From: Natrinema sp. HArc-T2 | GTDB lineage: Archaea; Halobacteriota; Halobacteria; Halobacteriales; Natrialbaceae | DNA length: 64,000 nt | Assembly (NCBI RefSeq): GCF_041821085.1 | Contig: NZ_JBGUAZ010000003.1 | Span: 124,001 to 188,000, forward strand | Direction of reading: 5' to 3' | Part shown: piece by piece, positions 34,114-42,780 of the stretch | Numbering within the stretch: position 1 is the first letter of the stretch | Layout of the letters: every line of letters starts with the position of its first letter | Program-made: the position numbers and the translations under genes | The notes under the pieces: model-generated | Told to the model about the DNA's origin: nothing | Database searches by the model: none | The model's input: only the letters and a program-made list of their open reading frames with translations

Positions 34114-35241
34114 GTGACCGCGCGAGAAAACGAGAGGCAGCCGAACGGTGAGCCCGTCGATCACCTTCTCGGTGACCGATCGGCCGTGAACGCCGCCGAT
34201 CGGCTGTCGCTCGACGAAGGGACCCGCAGCGAGGGAAACGATCCGCTGCCGGACCGCTCTTTCCGTGTTGACACACCGTCGACGGAGGACAGCGGCATCG
34301 CTGTTTCAGTTACTGGTCTGCGAAAGCGCTTCGGCGACGGAACGGAGTCCGTTATCGCCGTCGACGACGTTTCCTTCGACATCGAAACCGGCTCGATCGT
34401 CGGTCTGTTGGGACCGAACGGCGCCGGAAAAACGACGCTCATCAAGTCGATTCTGGGCATGGTGCTTCCAGACGAGGGGTCCGTTCGGATCGGCGGCGTC
34501 GATGTCTATGAACGCCCTCGAGACGCGTACGCGCACGTTGATGCGATGCTCGAGGGAGCCCGGAACGACTACTGGCGGTTGACCGTCAGGGAGAACCTGC
34601 GGTACTTCGCGACGATCAGCGGCGTCGACCCGGATTCGGTTCGCGAGCGCCACGAGCGGCTTCTGACACAGTTGGGACTTGCGGAGAAAGCGGACGTTCC
34701 CGTTCGTGAGTTGTCGCGAGGGATGAAACAAAAAGTCTCGTTGGCCAGCGTCCTCGCTGGCGGTGCCGAGGTTGTGTTCCTCGACGAGCCGACCCTTGGA
34801 CTGGATATCGAGAGTTCGCGAACGCTCCAGCAGGAACTGCGACGCCTCGTCGAGGAAGAAGCTCTTACCGTCGTGCTCAGCAGCCACGACATGGATGTCG
34901 TCGAGACGGTGTGTGACCGCGTCCTCATTATGTCCAACGGCGGGATCATCGCGGACGACACCGTCGACGCGCTGCTGTCAGGCACTGATTTGCACTCCAT
35001 CGAGATTACGAGTCGCGATCTCGATTCGGCCATCGTCTCGACCCTAGAGGAGCGCTTCGAGACGATCAGCGTCGAACCGCGCGAGCGAGGGCACCGGATC
35101 ACCGTGATGACGGACAGCGATGGGCTGTACGCGCTGTTTGCCCATCTCCGCGGCGAAGACGTCTCCCTCGAACGCGTCCGGACGATCGAACCGGATCTCG
35201 AGGACGCCTTCGTCGACTTGACGGCTGGGAGGGACCGATAA
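34114..35241 (+). CDS. ABC exporter ATP-binding protein (DrrA-like)
   Basis: A 375-residue ABC ATPase starting at GTG. After an unusual about 55-residue acidic leader come the core: Walker A GPNGAGKTT (about 95-103), Q-loop region, signature LSRGMKQK (about 202-209), Walker B VVFLDEPTLGLD (about 222-233) and the switch His in LSSHD. The C-terminal about 90 residues form the DUF4162-type tail of drug/polysaccharide exporters. It overlaps the permease gene start by one base. Substrate unknown. Confidence 0.92.
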   Translation: MTARENERQPNGEPVDHLLGDRSAVNAADRLSLDEGTRSEGNDPLPDRSFRVDTPSTEDSGIAVSVTGLRKRFGDGTESVIAVDDVSFDIETGSIVGLLGPNGAGKTTLIKSILGMVLPDEGSVRIGGVDVYERPRDAYAHVDAMLEGARNDYWRLTVRENLRYFATISGVDPDSVRERHERLLTQLGLAEKADVPVRELSRGMKQKVSLASVLAGGAEVVFLDEPTLGLDIESSRTLQQELRRLVEEEALTVVLSSHDMDVVETVCDRVLIMSNGGIIADDTVDALLSGTDLHSIEITSRDLDSAIVSTLEERFETISVEPRERGHRITVMTDSDGLYALFAHLRGEDVSLERVRTIEPDLEDAFVDLTAGRDR

Positions 35242-36050
35242 TGGCCAGCCAGCAGGGAACGGACGAAACGCCGCGGCCGGCCGGTTACTATCACCTCGCG
35301 CGGGCAGTGCTCTACCGCGAGTTCCTGATCTTCGTCCGCTATCCCGCCAACGCGATCGGCGGCATCATCATCTCGGTGTTCTTCTTTGGCGTCCTCTTCT
35401 ATGGCGGACAGATGATCGCCGGACAGGCGCTGACCGACTCGATCGAGGGGATCATCGTCGGCTACTTCCTGTGGACGCTGTCGGTGGGCGCGTACTCCTC
35501 GATCTCGAACGACATCGCGAGCGAGGTCCAGTGGGGAACCCTCGAGCGCCACGTGATGACGCCGTTCGGGTTCGCACCCGTGGCGCTGTTGAAAGGCGTC
35601 GCGAAGATCGTCCGGACGTTCATTACCTCGACGGTCATTCTGGTCGTGATGATCCTCATCACCGGGACGACGCTCCAACTGAACCTGCTCACGATCGTCG
35701 TCGTCGCGACGCTCAGCATCGTCTCGGTGCTCGGACTCGGGCTCGCAGCCGGTGGGATGACGGTGCTCTACAAACAGATCGGCAACTGGCTGAACCTCCT
35801 CCAGTTCGGGTTCATCGTTCTCGTCTCTGCTCCCGCGTTCGACCTCGGGTGGATGCAGGTGCTCCCGCTTGCCCACGGCAGCGCCCTCCTTCAGCGAACG
35901 ATGGTCGACGGTATCCGTCTCTGGGAGTTCACAGCGTTCGACCTCGCGCTGTTGTTCGTCACTGCGGCCGGCTATCTGGCGCTTGGATATGTCGTCTTCC
36001 AGTATGCGACCCGCCGGGCGCGACGCCTCGGTGTGCTTGGCGACTACTGA
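35241..36050 (+). CDS. ABC-2 type exporter permease
   Basis: A 269-residue membrane protein with six predicted helices and an N-terminal cytoplasmic stretch (YHLARAVLYREFLIFVRYP). The EVQWGTLERHVMTPFG segment is the conserved cytoplasmic coupling helix of ABC-2 permeases. Its ATG overlaps the stop of the ATPase gene (TAATG), so the two subunits are made together as a two-gene exporter. Confidence 0.9.
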   Translation: MASQQGTDETPRPAGYYHLARAVLYREFLIFVRYPANAIGGIIISVFFFGVLFYGGQMIAGQALTDSIEGIIVGYFLWTLSVGAYSSISNDIASEVQWGTLERHVMTPFGFAPVALLKGVAKIVRTFITSTVILVVMILITGTTLQLNLLTIVVVATLSIVSVLGLGLAAGGMTVLYKQIGNWLNLLQFGFIVLVSAPAFDLGWMQVLPLAHGSALLQRTMVDGIRLWEFTAFDLALLFVTAAGYLALGYVVFQYATRRARRLGVLGDY

Positions 36051-36127
36051 TCGACACGGATCGGTCACCACACTCCGCGCTCGAGTCGACCACGACGCTC
36101 AACCGATCGCCACCCGTCCGTACGACC

Positions 36128-36373
36128 ATGACTCACGACCGAATCCACGCCCGGAAACCGACACACGACCTCGAGCGCTGGTCCGTCGGCACGATCGAGT
36201 CGATTACCGACCGGGACGGCCACTGCGTCTTCGAGGTCCGAACCGCCACCGGCGAGACGATCGAACTCGTCGTCACGACTGCGATCCGGGAGCTTGTGTT
36301 GCGACGGCTCGACCTTGCGGACGACGAGTCACCGATCGGGTCCCGCGTCTGGTATCGACAACACGGCGGCTGA
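36128..36373 (+). CDS. Small uncharacterised haloarchaeal protein
   Basis: An 81-residue protein with a two-strand, one-helix pattern (WSVGTIESITDRDGHCVFEV, then ETIELVVTTAIRELVLRRLD) ending VWYRQHGG. It looks like a conserved haloarchaeal small protein but I cannot name its function. It begins 77 bp past the permease stop and is convergent with the TDT transporter. The frame extends upstream, but the ATG at 36128 is the first that gives sensible protein. Confidence 0.65.
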   Translation: MTHDRIHARKPTHDLERWSVGTIESITDRDGHCVFEVRTATGETIELVVTTAIRELVLRRLDLADDESPIGSRVWYRQHGG

Positions 36374-36382
36374 CTGGTGGTG

Positions 36383-37504
36383 TTAATCGGCTGTGAACGC
36401 GCGGCCACGGGCGACGAACCGCCAGGTCTGTCCTGCGGTAATCGTCCAGATGATCAGTAGCAGCGCCGTCACCCCGATCAGAATGTGGCCGAAGACGGCG
36501 ACGCCGAGGAAGGTCGCGAGCACGTCGGTCGAGACGGCGAACGCACCGATCGGGAAGGTGTAGGCCCACCACGTGAAGAAGAACGGATGGGTCCGACGCG
36601 TGACGTAGTAGGCGACGAGTGCGCCGGTCAGAACGAACCACCAGGCCGAAAAGCCCCACAGCAACAGCGCCAGCAGCTTCAGGAGTGGCACCAGCGGTGC
36701 GACCGCGATGTCGAAGCCGACGCCAGCCTGTAACGCGTGGGTGAGTCGCGCGAGATCGATGACGAGGACGGACGTCGGGGCGAGTCCGATGGCGAACGTC
36801 GGGGCGAGTTTCTCGTGGGGCAGTGTCTCGTAGGCATACCGGTAGAGGACGATCGAGCCGAAAAACAGGAACAGGAAGGTCCCCACGCCGAGGGCGACCA
36901 CCGAGACGGTAAAGATCGTCTGTCCGGCGAGCGTGCCGGCGTAGTACTCACTGGCGAGCAGAAAGCCGAGCAGCGGAATCACGAGGTGGGACACCGGTGG
37001 GATATACCACGCGAAGACGCCGTCATCGGGACCGATCCGATCGTTGGTGAACATAAGCGTGACCAACAGCAAGCCGAACCCGAAGATCCCGACGCTTCCG
37101 GCAACGAACAGGGCCGTCAGCAGCGGTCGCAGCGTCGCCGCTGGTAAGATGTCGCCCATCGTCTGAGCGATGCCGACGCCGAGTACGATCAGCGTGATCG
37201 GCATCGTCGGGAAGAACTGGCTCCGGATCGGGTGGGTCAGATCGGCCCACACCCGGTCGGGATAGAAAACGAGTCGCAAGCACCACGGGATCAGGTACGC
37301 GACCGTCGCGACCACCGTCAGGCTGACAAACGCGACGGCGAGCGCCGCGACGGGGGCGAGATCGGTCCGTGTTGCGACCAGCGCGAGTGCGATGCCGAGC
37401 ACGCCCGTCCCCATCGTCGATCCGAACCACTGTGGTCCGAAGAATTCGATCGTGGTTGCGATCCGCGACCACGTGTCGTCTGTGGTCCGTTCTACATTAC
37501 TCAT
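36383..37504 (-). CDS. TDT/SLAC1-family transporter
   Basis: A 373-residue membrane protein with ten predicted helices in the tellurite-resistance/dicarboxylate transporter (TehA, Mae1, SLAC1) fold. It opens with IATTIEFFGPQWFGSTMGTG, and later has PPVSHLVIPLLGFLLASEYY and LPHEKLAPTFAIGLAPTSVL, characteristic of the family. It conducts anions or C4-dicarboxylates, or sulfite in fungi; the substrate here is unknown. The ATG at 37504 is chosen because 79 further codons upstream encode unlikely sequence. Confidence 0.9.
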   Translation of the reverse strand: MSNVERTTDDTWSRIATTIEFFGPQWFGSTMGTGVLGIALALVATRTDLAPVAALAVAFVSLTVVATVAYLIPWCLRLVFYPDRVWADLTHPIRSQFFPTMPITLIVLGVGIAQTMGDILPAATLRPLLTALFVAGSVGIFGFGLLLVTLMFTNDRIGPDDGVFAWYIPPVSHLVIPLLGFLLASEYYAGTLAGQTIFTVSVVALGVGTFLFLFFGSIVLYRYAYETLPHEKLAPTFAIGLAPTSVLVIDLARLTHALQAGVGFDIAVAPLVPLLKLLALLLWGFSAWWFVLTGALVAYYVTRRTHPFFFTWWAYTFPIGAFAVSTDVLATFLGVAVFGHILIGVTALLLIIWTITAGQTWRFVARGRAFTAD

Positions 37505-37682
37505 ACACTGCCAATATAGTAGAAAGTAGGCACAACTACATTTGAAGGTATCGACTGCACTCTGTGACAGGGACCCAATTCCAGTCAGCTTTCTTTCCTC
37601 AAACGCGATATATTCTCGTTCACTCTTCGGCAGCCGATTCACAAAGTATTTGGCTGTATAGTATATATCGCACAATACAACG

Positions 37683-38075
37683 ATGGACGACGTTTCCCTG
37701 ACGACGATCAGCGACGACGGATTCGACACGCAGAGTCTCATCGGCGATTTCGAACTCGAGATCGATCCGATGGAAAAGACGGGACCGAACCCGAACGCAG
37801 TACTCGTCGCCGACTACGCGTCGTGTTTCCTGCCTGCCGTTCGCCTCGGCGCACGGAAGGCCGGCGAGGACGATCTCGGCCGCATGGAGATCGACGCGAC
37901 GGCGACGCTCGACGACGACGATCACCTCGAGTCGATCGCGTTCACCCTGTCCGTCGAAGCAGATATCGACGATCCCGACGAATTAGTTGCCCGCGGTGAA
38001 GAACTCTGTCACGTTCATGCGGCACTTCGTGAGGAGTTACACGCCGACGTTACCGTCGAAACCGACGCGTTCTAA
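37683..38075 (+). CDS. OsmC-family protein
   Basis: A 130-residue protein of the OsmC/Ohr fold. It has the helix ADYASCFLPAVRLGARKAG carrying the first redox cysteine, the strand region ATATLDDDDHLESIAFTLSV and a C-terminal helix (VARGEELCHVHAALREEL) with a second Cys. The two cysteines suit organic hydroperoxide or thiol chemistry. It appears to lack the N-terminal strand region of larger OsmC proteins. GTATATATCG at 37659-37668 is a strong TATA box for a leaderless mRNA. Confidence 0.88.
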   Translation: MDDVSLTTISDDGFDTQSLIGDFELEIDPMEKTGPNPNAVLVADYASCFLPAVRLGARKAGEDDLGRMEIDATATLDDDDHLESIAFTLSVEADIDDPDELVARGEELCHVHAALREELHADVTVETDAF

Positions 38076-38124
38076 CGACCCGGTCGTCGCGCTGTCATCG
38101 CTTCCCGAGTGAGAACAGCGCGGT

Positions 38125-38721
38125 TCAAAAGCCGTCGAGCCGCGTTTGTCCACTCTCGCTATCTGTGACACCCGCGAGGTCTGCTGCCCGCTGGAGTGCG
38201 TTCTCGAACGTCTCCTCCTGGCTGCGATCGTATAGCGTCGCCGCCGGGTGGACACAGATCAGCAGTCGCCGCGGCGTGTCGCCGATCCGGACCTCCTCGA
38301 GCGAGCCGGCCTCCTTGGTGACCGCGACCGACCGCTCCAGCAGGTGCTCGCTCGGAACTTTCCCCAGCGTGACGATCACCTCCGGATCGAGCTGGTCGAT
38401 CTCCTGTTCGAGATAGCCGCGACAATGCTCGAGTTCCTCAGTCGTTGGATCCCGGTTTTCGGGTGGCCGACAGCGCACGCAGTTAGTGATCCGAACATCA
38501 GCACGTGCGAGGCCGACAGTTCGGAGGCCGTCGTCGAGGACCGAGCCGCTCCGCCCGACGAACGGCTCGCCCTGGTCGTCTTCGTTGGCTCCAGGTCCCT
38601 CGCCGACGAACAGGAGGTCGGCGTCCTCGGGCCCGACGCCGTTGACGATCTGGCTCCGCGAGTCGACCAGCGCCGGACAGCGCGTACACTCCGTGACATG
38701 GAGATCTTCCATTTCTCCCAT
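38125..38721 (-). CDS. Family 4 uracil-DNA glycosylase
   Basis: A 198-residue Fe-S uracil-DNA glycosylase. Cys12 and Cys15 (CTRC) and Cys residues at about 81 and 84 (CVRC) are suitably placed for the cluster; the active-site loop is GEGPGANEDDQGEPFVGRSG; the second motif, CVHPAAT, carries the conserved His. It removes uracil from DNA. A second ATG three codons in (MEDLHV) is a possible start. Confidence 0.93.
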   Translation of the reverse strand: MGEMEDLHVTECTRCPALVDSRSQIVNGVGPEDADLLFVGEGPGANEDDQGEPFVGRSGSVLDDGLRTVGLARADVRITNCVRCRPPENRDPTTEELEHCRGYLEQEIDQLDPEVIVTLGKVPSEHLLERSVAVTKEAGSLEEVRIGDTPRRLLICVHPAATLYDRSQEETFENALQRAADLAGVTDSESGQTRLDGF

Positions 38722-38790
38722 ACTGGTGGCTCACGCGGTCACCTTCTACCTCTTTCGGGATGCAGGTGCCGGTCACCGTCACAATCGCTG

Positions 38791-39357
38791 TCACTCGAGC
38801 GACCGGGCGTACGAATCTGCCGCGCGAGCCGCCAGCCGGGCGACGCGAATCGGCTCCGGACGGCCACCTGCGGGCGTAAACGCCCGGACGATTTCGTCCG
38901 CGTCGCCGGACTCAAGGCCGACGGCTCTGACGTAGACGGTATCGCCGTCGAGTGACAGTTCGCGTCGCTCTGGCAGTGCCCGATAGGTTTCGAGGCGCGC
39001 CTCGAGTTCTGGGCCGGAAAACGCGTCGCGGAGGCCGGTCGTGAGCCCGTCGCTCGCCTCGAAGGTGACGGCGATTACCGGTCGCTCGGCGGCCTCGTAA
39101 ATCCGTGACAGGTCGAGAATGTTGTACCACGCAGGGGCGACAGCGCCGAGCATGACGTACCGGATGTCCGGTCGCTCGAGGTCGTCGAGCAATCCGAGAA
39201 CGGCATCGGTCGCATCGGTGCCACCGATACGACAGGAGCTGTACGCGAGTCCGTCACAGACTCGGTCGGCGCGAACGACGGCACCGGCGAGCGTGCTGCG
39301 ACCTCGATCGCCGCGGTACGATTCGGCGATGCCCAGCGCCCGTACCCCGGACTTCAT
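38791..39357 (-). CDS. DUF99 family protein (endonuclease V-related fold)
   Basis: A 188-residue DUF99 protein. It starts KSGVRALGIAES, and has LAGAVVRADRVCDG, the conserved strand RYVMLGAVAPAWYNILDLSR and RPVIAVTFEASDGL. The fold relates to endonuclease V, and archaeal DUF99 proteins have been linked to cleavage of damaged DNA. The start codon overlaps the stop of the upstream 59-residue gene (TGATG), so they form an operon. Confidence 0.92.
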   Translation of the reverse strand: MKSGVRALGIAESYRGDRGRSTLAGAVVRADRVCDGLAYSSCRIGGTDATDAVLGLLDDLERPDIRYVMLGAVAPAWYNILDLSRIYEAAERPVIAVTFEASDGLTTGLRDAFSGPELEARLETYRALPERRELSLDGDTVYVRAVGLESGDADEIVRAFTPAGGRPEPIRVARLAARAADSYARSLE

Positions 39358-39536
39358 CAGGTGTCGTCTTCGTCTTTGATCTCCTTGAGTCGATCGAGTA
39401 ATTCGTCGCTCGATGCGCCGTTTTCGAACTCGATGGTTCCGTCGTGGCTATTCGATCCCGACTTGACTGCGTCATCGTCGTCAAAATCAGCGTCTACCTC
39501 CTGCTGCTCGGATTCGTCGTAGCTCCCGAATCCCAT
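39357..39536 (-). CDS. DUF5786-like microprotein
   Basis: A 59-residue protein: an N-terminal MGFGSYDESEQQ, an Asp-rich stretch DADFDDDDAV, then HDGTIEFENGASSDELLDRL and an acidic tail. This matches the haloarchaeal DUF5786 family as I know it. The gene is short. A TATA-like CTTTTTCAATC (minus strand, about 39560-39571) lies about 26 nt upstream. Its stop overlaps the DUF99 start. The function is unknown; the coupling suggests a link with DUF99. Confidence 0.8.
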   Translation of the reverse strand: MGFGSYDESEQQEVDADFDDDDAVKSGSNSHDGTIEFENGASSDELLDRLKEIKDEDDT

Positions 39537-39755
39537 ACACGTTCTTCTATGCGATTCGGATTGAAAAAGTCAGTGGTCACTGGTTTATTAGGGGTCTCCA
39601 AGTCCCCAGGATGTTCCGGAGGTGGCCCAACACGACCAGTCCCGACACCGAATATAAGGACCTCGTCATATGGTGGGCGAATCGGACAGCCGCCTGCCGA
39701 CGGGGAACGATCATCGATACGACCGTTTTTGTCCCCGGCTGCCGACGACTTGCGT

Positions 39756-40367
39756 ATGGAGGTCCATCACGTCACCGAGGACGCGGAGACGTTCACCTGC
39801 AACGCCTATCTGGCCGTCGGCGACCGCCCCACGCTGGTCGACGCCGGTGCCATGGACGGCATCGTCGACGCGATCCGTGCACACACCGACGACCTCGAGG
39901 CAGTCGTCATGACCCACCAGCACGGCGACCACGTCGCCCAGCTCGAGGCGGTCGTCGAGGCCTTCGATCCCGACGTGTATGCCTACGCCGACCATCCGAC
40001 GCGCACCCACGCGATCGACGACGGCGACACGGTCGCGATCGGCGACGAGGAGTTCGAGGTCGTCTACACGCCCGGCCACGCCGACGACCACGTCTCGCTC
40101 GTCTCCGCGTCGTCGCTGTTCTCCGGCGACGTGGTCGTCCACGACGACGGCGCGTTCGACTACGGCAGCTTCGGTCGCACCGACATGGCCGGCCAGTCGC
40201 GCGAACGGCTCATCGAGAGCATTCGGGACCTCCTCGAGCGCATGCCCGATACTGTCGAACACATGTACGCGGGCCACGGTGGCGTCTTCCACGGCGATGT
40301 GCGCAATGTGGTCGAGACGGCGCTCGAGCGGGCCGAAAAGCGAGCGCCGAAGTATCCCGACGAGTAG
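39756..40367 (+). CDS. MBL-fold metallo-hydrolase
   Basis: A 203-residue metallo-beta-lactamase protein. The metal motif is THQHGDHV (about 52-59), with an additional His in YTPGHADDHVSL and the Asp in LFSGDVVV; a further His is in MYAGHGG. It hydrolyses or transfers thioester- or phosphate-like substrates; which is not known. GACCGTTTTTG at 39721-39731 gives a TATA box about 27 nt before the ATG. Its last 65 bp are tandemly duplicated downstream. Confidence 0.9.
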   Translation: MEVHHVTEDAETFTCNAYLAVGDRPTLVDAGAMDGIVDAIRAHTDDLEAVVMTHQHGDHVAQLEAVVEAFDPDVYAYADHPTRTHAIDDGDTVAIGDEEFEVVYTPGHADDHVSLVSASSLFSGDVVVHDDGAFDYGSFGRTDMAGQSRERLIESIRDLLERMPDTVEHMYAGHGGVFHGDVRNVVETALERAEKRAPKYPDE

Positions 40368-40527
40368 CACCGCGAGCGAAGCGAGCGGCTTTTTGATCCA
40401 GATTTTTGCAAGTGGTTCGAGCGAGCGCAGCGAGCGAGGACCCGCAGCAAAAAGGTGGGTGTGAGACGGCACTCGAACGGGCCGAAAAGCGAGAGCCGAA
40501 GTATTCCGACGAGTAGCACCGCGAGCG
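40314..40527 (+). repeat. 65 bp direct duplication of the MBL gene 3' end
   Basis: 40314-40378 (end of the MBL gene with its stop and 11 bp beyond) recurs at 40463-40527 with four mismatches. The second copy still spells RAEKRE.KYSDE then TAG but lacks the rest of the gene. Between the copies is a GCGAGCG-rich stretch and two T-runs. Confidence 0.85.
40390..40407 (+). terminator. T-runs after the MBL gene
   Basis: Two TTTTT runs (40390-40394 and 40403-40407) follow the MBL gene stop by 23-40 bp. Such T-tracts can end archaeal transcription. Confidence 0.4.
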
Positions 40528-40591
40528 CTGCGCGTACCGGGTGCTGTAGCTCTGCTCGAGTGGAACTGGTGTGAGAAAACTGCTCGCTCGA

Positions 40592-40741
40592 TTATGCCGC
40601 GCGCGCTTCCTTCGCCTTGGGGCGAAGCTTCTTGTAGCCGCACTTGCGGCAGCGCTTGGCGTCTTTGGAGTTGCGAGCGTTACAGCGCATGCAGATCATC
40701 TTCTCGAGCATCCGTTTCTCGGCGGCGTCGAAACTGGCCAT
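40592..40741 (-). CDS. rpl40e: 50S ribosomal protein L40e
   Basis: A 49-residue ribosomal protein. It reads [20 protein letters not shown] at the start, with a four-Cys zinc knuckle (CMRC at 17-20 and CRKC at 31-34) and a basic tail ([15 protein letters not shown]). It is part of the large subunit. The TATA-like GATTAAAT (minus strand, about 40765-40773) suits a leaderless start. It is easy to miss because of its size. Confidence 0.95.
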   Translation of the reverse strand: MASFDAAEKRMLEKMICMRCNARNSKDAKRCRKCGYKKLRPKAKEARAA

Positions 40742-40856
40742 ACCCGGCCTTTGACTGTGGCGCATTTAATCTCTGTGATCCGACTGGGGCGTTCGCATCT
40801 CGAGCGACTAGTTCGAGAACCAACAGTTAGGTGCAGGCGATACGTAGCAGCCGATA

Positions 40857-41762
40857 ATGGCGACCGACCCGGTCAGATGGACGTTCGACCCGCGTGAAAG
40901 CTGGCTTGCGCGGCTCGTGACGTACGCGCCGTACGGTCTCCTCGGCGGGGTCGCCCTCCTGGCCCTGATCGGCGGCGTGGCGCTCATCGCCTTTGGGGCG
41001 GTCGACGCATCGGTGCTGGCGGTGCTCGTGGTTCTCGCACTCATCGGCGGGCCGATGTCGCTGCTGTATCTGTGGCTCCTCGTGAACTACGGCTCGAACG
41101 GGTCGAAGTGGCTGGGACAGCACACAGGGGCCCAGATCACGAACCGTGGCGTCGTCCTCTCGGCGGTCGTCGGTGGGCTCCTCATCGTAGCCGCGATAAC
41201 CGCCGCAGCCGAGTTACTGGCCGTCTTCGTCGCCGCCGTGCTGATCGCGGTCGTGGTCAGTAGTTCGTTCACGACACCGGTCGAACTCGAGCCACGGGAA
41301 CGACGACTGACCCTCGGCGACGACGAGGGGTTCGGCAGCCCGACCGTCGTGGGCCTCGAGAACGTCACCGGCGTCTGGCGGGTTCCACTGGGACCACTGT
41401 CGCGCTGGCGGTTCGTCGTGCTCCGGCGAGTGCGGGGGAGCCCGGTGGTCGTTCCAGTTCCGGATCGACACGTCGAGACGGTCGAGCGCACGCTCGAGGC
41501 AGGCCTCGCCGCAACCCCAACTGCAGAGCCGAAGACGACCGGAACGACGCGCCCGATGCGAATCGTGCTGGCCGCGATCGGGGTCGGATTCCTCGCGACA
41601 GCGATTGGCTTCGTCGCGCTAGCCAAGCAAGCCGAAACAGCGGCCAGCAGACGAGCGTTCGTTGCCGTCGGCTACCTCGTTCTCTTCGCTGCGATCGCAC
41701 TCGGCTACGCCGGTTACGAGTCGTGGCTCGCACGCCGTGCGACGCCGTCGTCGGACGAGTAA
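40857..41762 (+). CDS. Uncharacterised membrane protein
   Basis: A 301-residue protein that I do not recognise. It has a short soluble N-terminus (TDPVRWTFDPRESWLARLV), four hydrophobic segments before residue 145, a soluble central part of about 95 residues (PVELEPRERRLTLGDDEGFG and WRVPLGPLSRWRFVVLRRVR, which looks like a PH-like strand pair) and two C-terminal helices. A membrane scaffold role is possible but a guess. Confidence 0.75.
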   Translation: MATDPVRWTFDPRESWLARLVTYAPYGLLGGVALLALIGGVALIAFGAVDASVLAVLVVLALIGGPMSLLYLWLLVNYGSNGSKWLGQHTGAQITNRGVVLSAVVGGLLIVAAITAAAELLAVFVAAVLIAVVVSSSFTTPVELEPRERRLTLGDDEGFGSPTVVGLENVTGVWRVPLGPLSRWRFVVLRRVRGSPVVVPVPDRHVETVERTLEAGLAATPTAEPKTTGTTRPMRIVLAAIGVGFLATAIGFVALAKQAETAASRRAFVAVGYLVLFAAIALGYAGYESWLARRATPSSDE

Positions 41763-41808
41763 GACGACCGCGACGATCAGTTCCGGCGGAACTCTGCTCC
41801 GTCTTCCG

Positions 41809-42312
41809 TCACTCCTCGTCGGCCAGATAATCGTCCTGCACCGCGACGACCTCGCTCGAGTCCGCACACTCGCTGTACCGGCGTAGCGGTTCCTCGTTGA
41901 GCGTCAAGAAGGTCTCGCCCCAGCGAAACGGCTCGAGGATGTCCTCGGCTAACTCCCACTCGTCGAGGATGCAGGCCGCACCGGCGAGCGCTTCGACGGT
42001 CGTCAACTGGAACGGACGACCGTAGTTGATCGGATTCGCGGCGACGAGAAAGGGAAGTGCCCGGTGGACGCCGCGCATTTTGAACGACGCGGCTTCGGCG
42101 GACTCCCACGAACAGTCGAGGGCGACCAGCGTCCCCAGCCCGTCGTCGGCATCAGCTGGTGACAGTGCCTGCTCGGCGTGGGGGTTGAGTACGATCCCGT
42201 AGGGCACCTGCCCCATCGACCGATAGAGGGTCGCCTTGTCGAACTTCTCGAGGCGACGCGCGGTGCACTTGTCGGGATCGTCGTCGCCCTCGTAGTAGAC
42301 GTGACACTCCAC
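41809..42312 (-). CDS. tsr3: 16S rRNA aminocarboxypropyltransferase Tsr3 (DUF367)
   Basis: A 167-residue Tsr3 starting at GTG. Characteristic text: [70 protein letters not shown] (cited by its ends) and [14 protein letters not shown]. It transfers the aminocarboxypropyl group of SAM to a pseudouridine of small-subunit rRNA. The GTG at 42312 is about 25 nt from a TATA-like CTTTTCTC (minus strand); a longer frame from 42345 would add 11 codons and cover that box. Confidence 0.93.
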   Translation of the reverse strand: MECHVYYEGDDDPDKCTARRLEKFDKATLYRSMGQVPYGIVLNPHAEQALSPADADDGLGTLVALDCSWESAEAASFKMRGVHRALPFLVAANPINYGRPFQLTTVEALAGAACILDEWELAEDILEPFRWGETFLTLNEEPLRRYSECADSSEVVAVQDDYLADEE

Positions 42313-42398
42313 GCGAGGTGATACGGCGGGCCGCGAGAAAAGCACACGGTTCGGGACCGGAGTCGTACGCTTTTGGCGGTGGCGACGAATGCGGTGGT

Positions 42399-42758
42399 AT
42401 GGATACGGAGTCGGACGGGACGGATACCGCGCCAGACGACGGTCGCGCTCTCGTCCGTCGGTATTACGACGCGCTCGACGAGCACGACTACGACGCGCTC
42501 GAGGAGTTGCTCTCGCCCGCGTTCTTACAGCGCCGTCCCGACCGTACGTTCGAGGACCGCGAGACGTTCGTCGCCTTCATGCGCGAGAAGCGACCGAACC
42601 CGGACACCAGCCACGACCTCGCGTCGATCGTCGTCGGTGACGACCGCGTCGCAGTACGCGGTCGCGTAATCGATGACGGGACGACGCTGTTCGAGTTCGC
42701 GGACTTCTTCGAACTCGAGAGCGGACAGATTGATCGGCTCGAGACCTACTCGCGATGA
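42399..42758 (+). CDS. SnoaL-like / NTF2-fold protein
   Basis: A 119-residue NTF2-fold protein ([20 protein letters not shown], later [19 protein letters not shown] and [13 protein letters not shown]). It resembles SnoaL-like polyketide-cyclase and steroid-isomerase-like proteins; no catalytic residue can be assigned. GCTTTTGGC at 42369-42377 gives a TATA box about 25 nt before the ATG. It is convergent with the rhodanese-MBL gene. Confidence 0.88.
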   Translation: MDTESDGTDTAPDDGRALVRRYYDALDEHDYDALEELLSPAFLQRRPDRTFEDRETFVAFMREKRPNPDTSHDLASIVVGDDRVAVRGRVIDDGTTLFEFADFFELESGQIDRLETYSR

Positions 42759-42780
42759 TACTGTCGGACGACCAGTCCGA

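Noticed and set aside
33850-34164. Minus-strand frame (NGLVENHYREPTDIID...) thought to be a transposase fragment
   Set aside because: No catalytic motif, end sequence or target duplication could be recognised. Left as unexplained intergenic DNA.
38750-38800. Possible extra copy of the 85 bp element (GGTGCCGGTCACCGTC...)
   Set aside because: Only the GGTGCCGGT word matches; the TCATACGG and ACAGCAGACC arms are absent.
40370-40445. GCGAGCGNAGCGAGC-rich stretch as a repeat array
   Set aside because: Such words are very frequent in haloarchaeal DNA and here are irregular, so I treat them as background around the 65 bp duplication.
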